Assembly: GCA_903970285.1 (NCBI GenBank)
Contig: CAJCHN010000128.1
Coordinates: 1-36,521 of the forward strand
Source of the DNA: Rhodanobacteraceae bacterium
Lineage (GTDB): Bacteria > Acidobacteriota > Terriglobia > Terriglobales > Acidobacteriaceae
Reading direction: 5' to 3'
Length of the DNA stretch: 36,521 nucleotides
The notes beneath the pieces were generated by a model. That model was not told the origin of the DNA. It saw only the letters and a program-made list of their open reading frames with translations, and made no database searches. This document shows, one piece after another, positions 9,001-16,625 of the stretch. Both the position numbers and the translations under genes were made by a program. How positions within the stretch are numbered: the stretch's first letter is position 1; the number at the start of each line of letters is the position of its first letter.

Positions 9001-9943
9001 CGAAGAAGAAGATTCTGTCTTTGATGACGGGGCCACCGACAGAACCGCCGAATTGGTTCTTGAGCCCACCCGGGAACGGGCTGGATGCCAAGGAAGTCGG
9101 CGTCTGCGAGAAGGGATCGCGGGCCAGGTTGGCGTTACTTTCGCGATTGTCGAAGGCGGTTCCGTGGAACTGGTTGGTGCCCGACTTGGTCTGAACCGTC
9201 TGCACCGACGCGACCGCCTTGCCGAACTCGGCGTCAAAGTTCTGCGTCGCGATCTTGGCTTCAGACATGGATTCGGAGTTCGGGTTGATGACGATGATGC
9301 CCAGGATCGCGTCCTGGTTATCGGTTCCGTCCAGGGTGTAGTTGACGCCGCCGAAGGCTTGTCCATCGATCTGAATCTGCTTGGAACCCTGCGGATTCTC
9401 GGACGCGGCGTGCGCCCAGCCGAGCTGCACGGCGCCGGGGAGAAGAAGCTGTAGGTTGGTGAAGTTGTGGTCCGGGATGGGCAGCTCTTCAATCTGCTGC
9501 GCGTTGAAGATGGTAGCTACGTCGGACTTATCTGTCTTCAACTGCGGGACCGCATCCGCATTCACTTCAACGGTCTGATCCGAGGCGCCGATGGTCAACA
9601 CCGCGTTGACTTTGGGAGAGGTATCGGCGAAGACCTGCATGCCGTTCTGCTCGAACGCCTTGAAGCCGGTCGAGGTCACCTTGACGTTGTAGGTATCGGG
9701 GATGAGGTGCTCGGCGGTAAATTCACCCGCGCTGTTGCTGGTCAGGGTGACCGATGTGCCCTTGGCGACGTCGGTGACCACGACGGTGGCGTTGGGAATG
9801 GCAGCGCCGGTTGGATCCGTGACGGTCCCGAGAATCTGGCCATAGATGGCCTGTGCCGATGCACAGGGGGTAGAGCAGATGAGCAGCGCCGCGGTGATCG
9901 CGAATAGCGATGCGCGGAGCCGGCTTCTCCAGTTGCAGTTCAT
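6047..9943 (-). CDS. Oar-like TonB-dependent outer-membrane receptor
   Basis: A 1298-aa protein starting at ATG 9943, chosen for a consensus Shine-Dalgarno (GAGGAGG, seven bases upstream) and an immediate Sec signal peptide (NCNWRSRLRASLFAITAALLICSTPCASAQ). The longer open frame to 10087 lacks these. Residues about 30-115 form a carboxypeptidase regulatory-like beta-sandwich (GQILGTVTDPTGAAIPNATVVVTD; YNVKVTSTGFKAF). A plug domain follows (about 130-250), then a long outer-membrane barrel ending in the aromatic C-terminus HLQF. The architecture is typical of acidobacterial Oar-like receptors, which import large or complex ligands with TonB-ExbBD energy. There is no SusD partner. The gene is divergent from a GH13 glucosidase gene, suggesting an alpha-glucoside or related ligand, but ligand identity cannot be read from sequence. 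It ends at a strong terminator. Confidence 0.95.
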   Translation of the reverse strand: MNCNWRSRLRASLFAITAALLICSTPCASAQAIYGQILGTVTDPTGAAIPNATVVVTDVAKGTSVTLTSNSAGEFTAEHLIPDTYNVKVTSTGFKAFEQNGMQVFADTSPKVNAVLTIGASDQTVEVNADAVPQLKTDKSDVATIFNAQQIEELPIPDHNFTNLQLLLPGAVQLGWAHAASENPQGSKQIQIDGQAFGGVNYTLDGTDNQDAILGIIVINPNSESMSEAKIATQNFDAEFGKAVASVQTVQTKSGTNQFHGTAFDNRESNANLARDPFSQTPTSLASSPFPGGLKNQFGGSVGGPVIKDRIFFFGDYQGVRQKVGSSGTGTVPSLLALNSCTGTTNASNNAPGCDFSQYVSAGGNHQIFDNSSGAPVAFPGNIIPLSLVSPQARKLFQLLLANGKTPNVTPNQSNDFGLTNNYSGSGTGIFNSNQWDVRGDATLSDRIHVFGRFSRFTDTLSGASLFGPAGGPGLGLAGYGGVSMGANDSLALGTDIVVTPKLVTDVRLGYFRYNITTHKNDPGNTNLPFLGENVTGNGPSEAITTDYGTPDINIADLNVTNFNAGPNNGQNTGAQFGTGLNMNHCNCPLKEKEDQFQIVNNWTKTIGNHAVKFGADIRYARNLRVPSDADRTGVNNFGNGPTSGLDSMLNGIGGLGWATYILGDVTAFNRYASTSTNAKEFQKRDFFYAQDTWRATPKLTLNLGLRYEFYGPERVNGSGNGALLNLQTGFINVAGEGGIPLNMGVAAAKNTYNPRLGVAYQFNDKTVVRAGYGRSFDIGVFGSDFGHVVTQNIPVLANQSLNGTGGNTSYAFNLTDPTNAAVPQYNPATPNTPTVGTPKNATSPLSDYVPPVANAMGQIPITEQLPGANASIGASVSVKARPFTERLPTLDAWNLAVQRSLTPTISVEIAYVGNKGTHTLSDGDGNNTNPNEAAIFLPASYNVVTGQALHYDASGGNCLQASATCTATGKTAGGQSTGLLVGPSGATSNSTLLQRFTNGTLPACGGGPCGWTQGISYYGDDQDTHYNALQTKVTKVFTQGLSINLNYAYQRGRDAASSFATWDKQAVIGNDSAIRRSAFTGYGLYRLPFGHGQKFLSNSNSIVSHIVEGFEFSPVFQFQSGLPYSLSYSNCSAVIPSDAPCQPNGNPQNVHQGNLLGTPGLGNVTFFTPQISAADLNYVDPTTGKPSPRNLCNATTVYGGFTCPGLDQIGNIRRNSLFGPKFFNSDLSISKNVTFRERYTAQFRMDAFNAFNHINLGNPNGTIDSSSAGSIGGGPFPAGIGGTTNPRQLQFTAHLQF

Positions 9944-10087
9944 ACTGATCCTCCTCGAAAGTTGTTGCGCATGGGCACGACAAACCAAACCACCGGCAAG
10001 TCCCATGCGTTGCGAGCGCATCGGCTTGCTTCTTGATCTGGGTTGGTTGCAGAGCCCGCGAAAATCTGGTTCCTTTGTGCGACGCAA

Positions 10088-10116
10088 ACACTACGCACCG
10101 GAGGGGGAACTGTCAA
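10088..10116 (-). promoter_or_regulatory. Sigma70-type promoter of the TonB receptor gene
   Basis: On the minus strand TTGACA (10116-10111) and TAGTGT (10093-10088) are separated by exactly 17 bp. The predicted transcript begins near 10081, giving a leader of about 138 nt before the ATG at 9943. The match is a perfect -35 and a good -10. Confidence 0.72.
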
Positions 10117-10134
10117 CCTGTTTTCGGAACAGGT
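10116..10134. promoter_or_regulatory. Palindromic operator candidate abutting the receptor promoter
   Basis: A perfect inverted repeat, ACCTGTT-N5-AACAGGT, whose edge overlaps the first base of the receptor -35 box. A 7-5-7 dyad in this position is what a dimeric repressor or activator site would look like. It lies in the divergent region shared with the GH13 gene. The regulator is not in the window. Confidence 0.5.
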
Positions 10135-10327
10135 ATCCAATTCGTCGAGGTCTTTGATAGGGCAAATGACGGGCAAAGCCGGGCGGCCGTGGCTAGAGAG
10201 GGAAGGTCGTCCGTAGCGGCTTAGACCACAGGGCATGAGAGGCAATGACGCGGTGCTTCAGCTAAATCGGTTTTCACGAAGGTTACGAAGCAGCTGCCAG
10301 GACATATCCTCACCGGCGCGCACCAAA

Positions 10328-10336
10328 TGCTATAGT
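10328..10336 (+). promoter_or_regulatory. Possible extended -10 promoter of the GH13 gene
   Basis: TGCTATAGT is a TGn-extended -10 element 26 bases before the proposed ATG (10363). No clear -35 lies 16-18 bp upstream, as is usual for extended -10 promoters. The rest of the 419-bp divergent region (9944-10362) holds only the receptor promoter and its palindrome; I see no small gene in it. Confidence 0.42.
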
Positions 10337-10362
10337 GCTCGTCGATCTCTCGGAGGCAATCG

Positions 10363-12198
10363 ATGGTGTGTGAAGGGGTTTCCATGCGGCACAAAGGTTA
10401 CGGGACGCGGGTGCGCGGATTTGCGTTTACGGCTGTGTTGCTGGGCGTGCTGGGCATGGCCGCGATGCGGGGCGGAGTGGCAGCGACGGCGCAGACCACG
10501 GGCATGGACGCGAGCGCCAAGTCGTCCGACCCCTGGTGGAAGCACGCTGTCGTCTACGAGATCTATCCGCGTTCGTTTCAGGATTCGAACGGCGACGGGA
10601 TCGGCGATCTGAACGGGATCACGTCGCGGCTGGATTACCTGAAGGGGCTAGGCATCGATGCGATGTGGATCTCGCCCATGTATCCGTCGCCGCAGGTGGA
10701 TTTCGGCTACGACATCTCCAACTACGAGGCCGTCGATCCCCAATACGGTACGCTTGCCGATATGGACCGGCTGATCGCTGAATCGAAGAAGCACAACATC
10801 CGCGTGTGTCTGGACATGGTCCTGAACCACACCTCCGACAAGCATCAGTGGTTTATCGACGCAGCGAGTTCGCGCAGCAATCCGAAGCACGACTGGTACG
10901 TGTGGAACGACGGCAAGCCGGCGAATGCGCCGGGGGTCACGCCCTACCAGAAGCGGTTCGAGCACGATGGGATGGTGCCGCCCAACAACTGGGTCTCCGG
11001 CTTTGGCGGCAGCGCGTGGGAGTGGGTGCCGGCGGTACACCAGTTCTACTACCACGAGTTTTACAAGCAGCAGCCGGACCTGAACTGGCGTAATCCGGCG
11101 GTTGAGCAGGCGATGTTCGGCGCGATGCGCTTCTGGCTGGATCGAGGCATCGCGGGCTTCCGGCTGGACGCGATTCCTACCCTGTTTGAAGATCCGCAGT
11201 TGCGCGATGAACGCGAGACCGGAGGCGTAAACGCGCAGGGCGATCCGAATCTGGACGATTCTTACACGAATAATTTACCCGAAGTTCATGACGTGATCCG
11301 GCGGATGCGCAAGATGGTTGAGGCTTATCCGGGCGACCGGGTGCTGATCGGCGAGACCTATCTCCCCAACACGGCGGAGCTGGACAAGTGGTATGGCGGA
11401 GCCGCGCAGGACGAACTGCAGCTTCCGATGGATATGCTGGTCGGCTTCCACGGCGACCACGACCATCTGGACGCGGCCAAATTCCGGCAGCACATCGAAG
11501 AGGCGGAGACGCAGATTCATGGGGCGCAGCCGCTGTTTGTCTTCGACAATCACGACAATGTGCGGGCGATCAACCGGTATGGCGACGGCGCGCACGACGC
11601 GGAGATCAACAAGCTGCTGGCGGCGGTTCTGTTTACCACCAAGGCGACGGCGCTGATGTATTACGGCGAGGAGATCGGCATGACGACGACCACGCCAACG
11701 CGCAAGGAAGATGTGAAGGATCCGATCGGAATCACCGGCTGGCCGAAGGAAAAGGGCCGCGACGGTGAACGGACGCCGATGCAGTGGACGGCCGGGCCGC
11801 AGGCGGGATTCAGCACCAATCAGCATCCATGGCTGCCGGTGGCGCCGAACTACAAGACGGTGAATGTGGCCGTCGAATCGAAGGAGCCGGACTCGCAGCT
11901 CGACTGGTTCAAGCAGTTGATCGAGCTACGCCGAAGCAATCCGGCGCTGCACAGCGGTTCGATGACCATGCTCGACACTTCGAGCCCCAGCGTGCTGGCC
12001 TACGAGCGGACGGTAGAGGGCCAGCCCGCCGTCGTCGTCGCAATGAACTTTACCGCCCAACCGCAGACCATCTCTCTGGATGTTCCGGGCACCGGCGTCA
12101 AGACCCTGGCGACCGACGATCCGACGCTCAAGTCCGCGACCAGCCTCAAAAATGTTACGCTGGCTCCGTTTGCCGCGTGGGTCGCCGCCGTGCAGTAG
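10363..12198 (+). CDS. Exported GH13 alpha-glucosidase (oligo-1,6-glucosidase-like)
   Basis: A 611-aa glycoside hydrolase family 13 enzyme. ATG 10363 is preceded by GGAGG with a 6-nt spacer; ATG 10384 is an alternative that still keeps the signal peptide (RHKGYGTRVRGFAFTAVLLG). The catalytic (beta/alpha)8 barrel starts at DPWWKHAVVYEIYPRSF. All four GH13 regions are intact: DMVLNH (151-156), GFRLD with nucleophile D269, IGET with acid/base E331, and DNHD with D398. The PNNWVSGFGGSAWEW and EFYKQQPDLNWRNP segments point to the exo-acting alpha-glucosidase/oligo-1,6-glucosidase group rather than trehalose synthase or alpha-amylase. A C-terminal beta domain ends the protein. It should act in the periplasm on short alpha-glucans. 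The trehalase gene follows on the same strand 127 bp later. Confidence 0.93.
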   Translation: MVCEGVSMRHKGYGTRVRGFAFTAVLLGVLGMAAMRGGVAATAQTTGMDASAKSSDPWWKHAVVYEIYPRSFQDSNGDGIGDLNGITSRLDYLKGLGIDAMWISPMYPSPQVDFGYDISNYEAVDPQYGTLADMDRLIAESKKHNIRVCLDMVLNHTSDKHQWFIDAASSRSNPKHDWYVWNDGKPANAPGVTPYQKRFEHDGMVPPNNWVSGFGGSAWEWVPAVHQFYYHEFYKQQPDLNWRNPAVEQAMFGAMRFWLDRGIAGFRLDAIPTLFEDPQLRDERETGGVNAQGDPNLDDSYTNNLPEVHDVIRRMRKMVEAYPGDRVLIGETYLPNTAELDKWYGGAAQDELQLPMDMLVGFHGDHDHLDAAKFRQHIEEAETQIHGAQPLFVFDNHDNVRAINRYGDGAHDAEINKLLAAVLFTTKATALMYYGEEIGMTTTTPTRKEDVKDPIGITGWPKEKGRDGERTPMQWTAGPQAGFSTNQHPWLPVAPNYKTVNVAVESKEPDSQLDWFKQLIELRRSNPALHSGSMTMLDTSSPSVLAYERTVEGQPAVVVAMNFTAQPQTISLDVPGTGVKTLATDDPTLKSATSLKNVTLAPFAAWVAAVQ

Positions 12199-12237
12199 GG
12201 CTGCGATTGCGGCTGGGCGGGTCAACGCTCGCTTTGG

Positions 12238-12291
12238 TCGCAATCGATTCAGACTTCGCAATCGATTTAGAGATCGCAATCGATTTAGATA
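12238..12291. repeat. Three tandem 18-bp repeats between GH13 and trehalase genes
   Basis: Units start at 12238, 12256 and 12274 and share TCGCAATCGATT(T/C)AGA. Each contains the 8-bp palindrome AATCGATT centred on CG. The array lies in a 127-bp gap, ends 34 bases before the trehalase start, and runs into an AT-rich stretch (ATATATAGATAG). Possible roles are clustered operator sites or a spacer; no protein is encoded here. Confidence 0.85.
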
Positions 12292-12325
12292 TATAGATAG
12301 TCGAAAAAGTTCAGGCAGGTAGATC

Positions 12326-13975
12326 GTGCTCGGATCGCAGTGTCGCAGGATCGTGTTGCTGGGCTTGGTGGCTGGACTTCCCTGCTCCATCGCCCAGACT
12401 GCTCCAACCTCGCAGGCGCAGATTGGCGAGTACATCAGCCACGGCTGGGACACGCTCTCGCGGTCGATGGCGGAGTGCAAGTCGGTCGTCGATCCCAAGG
12501 TCAAGACCGCTCCGGTTCTCTACCTGCCCGCAGGCATGGAGCTCCCGGCTGCGGTGACGGACATGGAACGGGAGTGCCATGTCGATGTCCGGCATCTGCC
12601 GCGAGCCATTCACTCGATCGGCGACGTTCGCCCGCAGGAGCTGCCGGTCGAGGGGTTGCTCTACCTTCCGAACAAGTACGTCGTTCCGGGGGGCCGCTTC
12701 AACGAGATGTACGGCTGGGACAGCTACTTCATTCTGCTCGGACTCGAGCACGATGGCCGCACCGCCCTGGCCCGCGGCATGGTGGAGAACTTCTTCTACG
12801 AGATTGAGAACTACGGCGCCATTCTGAATGCGAACCGCACCTACTTCTTTACTCGTTCGCAGCCGCCTTTTCTTTCGTCGATGATTCGCGAGGTGTATGA
12901 GCATCCGGAGGCGGGTGCGGCGCCGGACATCAAGTGGCTGGCCAAGGCCTACGCCCACGCTCAGCGGGACTACGCCTTGTGGACTTCGCCAGAGCATCGC
13001 GCGGGTGAGACCGGCCTGGCCCGATACAACGATCTGGGCGAGGGTCCAGTGCCGGAGATGGCCGACGATTCAAGCTATTATCCGGATGTCATCCGCTGGC
13101 TGATCGCGCATCCGACGGTGCACCCGGAGTACCTGGTGAGTGGGTCGTCGCGTCCGAACGCCGCGGAGGCGCGCGGCCTGGCGCTCGAAAGCTGCGATGC
13201 GAGCATCTCGAAGGTGTGCGCCGCGGCCAACGTGGATGGGCATCGGCTCTCGGCGGCGTTTTACCGCGGAGACCGCGCCATGCGCGAGTCGGGCTTCGAT
13301 ACCAGCTTCCGGTTCGGACCCTTCTCCGGATCGACGACCAATTTTGCCCCTGTCTGCCTGAACTCCCTGCTGTACCGCTACGCCCAGGATATGGCCCAGT
13401 TCGCCCGCATCCTGGGCCGCGCAGGGGAGGCGGCCGAATGGACTCGCAAGGCCGAGGCCAGGAAGGCAGCCATGGACAGGTATCTCTGGGATCCCGCCTC
13501 CGGGCTCTACCTGGATTATGACTACACTACCGGCAAACGGTCCACGTATCGGTTCGTCACCACCTTCTATCCGCTTTGGGCAGGCGCTGCAAGCCCGGCT
13601 CAGGCGGCTGCCGTCGAGAAGAATCTTTCACTGTTCGAAGAGGATGGAGGGCTTCAGACCAGCGATTACGCCTCCGGCGTGCAGTGGGACGCACCCTTCG
13701 GTTGGGCTCCGATTACATGGCTGGCCGTGGCGGGGCTCGAACGCAGCGGCTTCCATGCCGATGCCGATCGCGTCTCTCGAAAATTCATGACGACCATCCT
13801 CGACAACTATCAGCGTGATGGAACCATCCGCGAGAAGTACAACGTGGTCAGCGGATCGGCAAACGTGCAGGTGGCGGCTGGGTATAAGAGCAACGTCGTC
13901 GGGTTCGGTTGGACCAACGCGGTCTACCGGATGATGGGCGACCTGGTCAGCGGGAGCAAACCGGCCGTCCAGTGA
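12326..13975 (+). CDS. treA: Periplasmic trehalase (GH37)
   Basis: A 549-aa alpha,alpha-trehalase that hydrolyses trehalose to two glucoses. Start is GTG 12326, followed at once by a Sec signal peptide (LGSQCRRIVLLGLVAGLPCSIAQ); the ribosome-binding site is weak. Trehalase signature 1 (PGGRFNEMYGWDSY, residues 121-134) and signature 2 (QWDAPFGWAP, 453-462) are both perfect. The expected catalytic acid is D325 (ESGFDTSFRF) and the base is E503 (REKYNV), by analogy with the E. coli enzyme. Length and motif order are normal for the family, so it should be active. The signal peptide makes it a TreA-type (periplasmic) rather than TreF-type enzyme. It lies downstream of the GH13 gene and convergent with a debranching-like glycosidase gene. 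Confidence 0.95.
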   Translation: MLGSQCRRIVLLGLVAGLPCSIAQTAPTSQAQIGEYISHGWDTLSRSMAECKSVVDPKVKTAPVLYLPAGMELPAAVTDMERECHVDVRHLPRAIHSIGDVRPQELPVEGLLYLPNKYVVPGGRFNEMYGWDSYFILLGLEHDGRTALARGMVENFFYEIENYGAILNANRTYFFTRSQPPFLSSMIREVYEHPEAGAAPDIKWLAKAYAHAQRDYALWTSPEHRAGETGLARYNDLGEGPVPEMADDSSYYPDVIRWLIAHPTVHPEYLVSGSSRPNAAEARGLALESCDASISKVCAAANVDGHRLSAAFYRGDRAMRESGFDTSFRFGPFSGSTTNFAPVCLNSLLYRYAQDMAQFARILGRAGEAAEWTRKAEARKAAMDRYLWDPASGLYLDYDYTTGKRSTYRFVTTFYPLWAGAASPAQAAAVEKNLSLFEEDGGLQTSDYASGVQWDAPFGWAPITWLAVAGLERSGFHADADRVSRKFMTTILDNYQRDGTIREKYNVVSGSANVQVAAGYKSNVVGFGWTNAVYRMMGDLVSGSKPAVQ

Positions 13976-14062
13976 TCGAGACGCCGAACGTCCTGCGCGC
14001 GGGATAATTGCTTCGACAACGGAGAACCACTCACGGGGAGAAAAGCCGGGAGGTGGCGCCAA

Positions 14063-16552
14063 TCACCACCTGATGTCAACGGTCTGCACCTGGTAGCCGG
14101 AGCCCGCGGGAAAGTTGATCGTGATTTGATCCTTGTTGAGCGTCGCGCCCGTGGCTTGCGGCTGAGCGCCCGGATCGTGTCGAACCAGCGGTAAGGTCAA
14201 CGTGCTGCCGCCCATCGCTTCCACTTCCAGCCGCAGCGAGTGCGGCGTGTAGACCTCGGCCAGCACCTTCATCTGCTGGGTGCGAGCTCCGGGGAGCGGA
14301 AGCCGGTGCGGGATGGCGATTTCGACTGCCGCGGTCGGGATGGTGAGCGTCCCTTCGGAGCCGGCTCCGTGCAGCGTAACCGGCGGACCCGAGGCCGTCT
14401 GCAGCGTCGTCACCAGCGCGGCGCCTTGCCTGCGGAACGTCAGGTCGACGACAGAATCACCTACATGCAACTGGTGGATCTCGGCGCCGGACCAGTCCGC
14501 GGGCAGGTGCGGATCGATCTGGATGCTATGGTGGAGGGCGTCGACGTGCAGGCCAAAGAGCCCACGCAAGAGCGGCGTGATGACCATGGCGGACGACCAG
14601 AGCTGATGGCTGGTGCTGCGGCCGAAGGGCTCGAAGAAGGCGCCCGAGAGCAGCTCCGTGACGGCGCCCGGATCCTGCGCGCGAGTCAGATCCACATTCT
14701 GCATGGTTGCCTGAAAGCCGGCAAGCGGATGTCCGGTCCGATACTGTGCCATAGCGGCCCAGCCGGTAAACAGCGGCCACACCGAACCCTGGTGATAGCT
14801 GATGGGGTCGTACAACGGATCGGATTCCGCCAGGTCGCGGGCACCCCAGTCGGTCTCGAAGTCATGGGAGGCCCAGTGCCTTAGACTGGCTTGCCCGTGA
14901 GCCAAACCGGGCGCCTTCGCGTCGGTCTCCTGATCGTTCCACCAAGCGACTGAGGGGAAGACCGTGGAGGTGACATCGAGCTTGCCGCCCTGGTTGCGGC
15001 TGAAAGCATAGGCATCGGCAGCCGCAACAAAATATTCCTGCTCGATGGTCTGCTTCAGCCGCAGCGAACGGGCTGCCGCCTGCCCGGCCAGTTTTGGCTC
15101 CTTCAGCAGCATGGCCAGCGTCGCCATTGCCGCCGACGCCTGCTGATCGAACAAGGCAAGATAGATCTCCTGCTTCGGCATTCCCGGCGGCCAGGATTCG
15201 ACCCAGCCCGTGCCTTCGCTGTTGTCGTAGATGCCGTCGCCGTCAGCGTCGTGCGTCGTTTCAAAGTTCCACGCCTTCAGAATGGCCTGCCGGCTGGACT
15301 CCAGGAATTCCAGGTCTCCCGAGGCATTGACGTAGTCGAGTATCGTGGTCAGGAAGAGCGGCGTGGCGTCGGCCGCAGCGTACCAGTACGGCATGGAAGC
15401 CCAGTCGTTCGGCGGTTGAAGCTCGACGGCTGTCTGCGAATACTCGTGCATCATCTTGCCGTCGGCGCGTTGCCGCCGGATGAGAAACTGGAGCTCGGCG
15501 CGCGCGAGCGCAAAGTCGCCAAACGAGTTGACCGCATAGAGCGTGTAGAGCGCGTCGCGCCCGAAGAACCAGCCGAAGCCTGGCCGGGCGGAATCGCCGG
15601 AGGCATAGTAGCCAGCCACCAGCGCCATCTCGCCCGAAGGCTGCACTCGCGCGCGCAGTTGTTCGATCGAAGTTTCAGCCCAGCGAAAGTCCTGGTTCAG
15701 CGCCACATCGGGGGTGGTGATGGAGGTCTGGCTCGCCTCCTGCTGCTCGATGCTCGCCACGTGGTGGTCGTAGAGCGTGGGGATCTGGCGCTCCAGGCTG
15801 GCGATCGTCGCAGCCAGCGCGGACGTTTGGGCGGACGGCGCGGTCTCGCCGATCGCCATCAACAGCGGGAAAAATCGTCCTGCATCTATCTTCGGATCGA
15901 CGTGCAGGATCAGTTCGAGCGGATGCACCTGCGGACGCTCCTGATATGGCGCCATGATGCCTGGCACCGCACCGGGCAGGGCGACGGCCCCGGTCAGCGC
16001 GGGGGAGTCGGTGTGCAGCGCGTAGAAGCCGCTGGCCCCCTTCTGCACCCACTCGGCCGAGGGCGTTCCACTGCCCGGCTTCGGCCACATCTCGCGCATC
16101 TCGGCAGTAAAACGGAGGGTGAGGGTAACGGGGCGAACAGCGTCCACCTGGAAGAGTACGACCGGCCCTGTCCCGCCCGGCGCGGCGTCAGGCGAAAACA
16201 TGATCTGCCGCACGGTGACCGCGATGTGCGAGTAGGTGATGGTGGTACGGTCGGGACGGACTTCGAGTTCGCGCGCCATGCTGTTCAGGTCGAGAGGCAC
16301 CGGGTAGCCCTCGACATCGGCCTCAATGGTGAGGTGGCTGAGCAGCTTGACCGGCAGCACCCAGGCCTCGAACGGACCCTGCTGCTGACCGACCAGAATG
16401 CCTTCCGGACCTGCGACGGTGAACGGCTGACCGGCTTCAACGTGCTGTCGCAGCACCAATCCGTCGCTTCGCAGCGGAAAGGCCGGAATGGATTGAGCAG
16501 GCATGGCAACAGACGCTGCGAGCGAGAAAAAGAGGAGCAGGCGAGACAGCAT
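14063..16552 (-). CDS. Exported glycogen-debranching-like glycoside hydrolase, (alpha/alpha)6 fold
   Basis: About 829 aa from ATG 16552, which has AAAGGTG eight bases upstream and begins a signal peptide (LSRLLLFFSLAASVAMPAQS). ATG 16579 is an equally good alternative; the open frame to 16777 overlaps the divergent gene and is rejected. The N-terminal half is beta-rich (DGLVLRQHVEAGQPFTVAGPEG; VTLTLRF), like the N-terminal domain of bacterial debranching enzymes. The C-terminal half is a six-hairpin toroid with GWFFGRDALYTLYAV (Asp about 333), DADGDGIYDNSEGTGWVESWP and a late SGAFFEPFGRSTSHQLWSSAM segment, as in amylo-alpha-1,6-glucosidase and MGH1-like hydrolases. Substrate is not certain; an alpha-glucan or alpha-glucoside fits the neighbours. 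A signal peptide is notable for a debranching-type enzyme. Confidence 0.82.
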   Translation of the reverse strand: MLSRLLLFFSLAASVAMPAQSIPAFPLRSDGLVLRQHVEAGQPFTVAGPEGILVGQQQGPFEAWVLPVKLLSHLTIEADVEGYPVPLDLNSMARELEVRPDRTTITYSHIAVTVRQIMFSPDAAPGGTGPVVLFQVDAVRPVTLTLRFTAEMREMWPKPGSGTPSAEWVQKGASGFYALHTDSPALTGAVALPGAVPGIMAPYQERPQVHPLELILHVDPKIDAGRFFPLLMAIGETAPSAQTSALAATIASLERQIPTLYDHHVASIEQQEASQTSITTPDVALNQDFRWAETSIEQLRARVQPSGEMALVAGYYASGDSARPGFGWFFGRDALYTLYAVNSFGDFALARAELQFLIRRQRADGKMMHEYSQTAVELQPPNDWASMPYWYAAADATPLFLTTILDYVNASGDLEFLESSRQAILKAWNFETTHDADGDGIYDNSEGTGWVESWPPGMPKQEIYLALFDQQASAAMATLAMLLKEPKLAGQAAARSLRLKQTIEQEYFVAAADAYAFSRNQGGKLDVTSTVFPSVAWWNDQETDAKAPGLAHGQASLRHWASHDFETDWGARDLAESDPLYDPISYHQGSVWPLFTGWAAMAQYRTGHPLAGFQATMQNVDLTRAQDPGAVTELLSGAFFEPFGRSTSHQLWSSAMVITPLLRGLFGLHVDALHHSIQIDPHLPADWSGAEIHQLHVGDSVVDLTFRRQGAALVTTLQTASGPPVTLHGAGSEGTLTIPTAAVEIAIPHRLPLPGARTQQMKVLAEVYTPHSLRLEVEAMGGSTLTLPLVRHDPGAQPQATGATLNKDQITINFPAGSGYQVQTVDIRW

Positions 16553-16625
16553 GGCGGGCACCTTTGTGAAGCGGCCCATTTTACCTTGCAAGCTGTCCGT
16601 ACCGTTCCGTACCATGTGAGGCCTG

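Noticed and set aside
6044..10087. SusC/SusD-type starch utilisation pair
   Set aside because: The receptor is Oar-like and no SusD-family lipoprotein gene is adjacent.
10363..12198. Trehalose synthase (TreS) assignment for the GH13 protein
   Set aside because: The neighbouring trehalase made this tempting, but the motif set and the signal peptide fit an exported alpha-glucosidase better, and no maltokinase domain is present.
12238..12291. CRISPR array
   Set aside because: The 18-bp units are contiguous with no unique spacers; the 24-bp array at 506-577 fails for the same reason.
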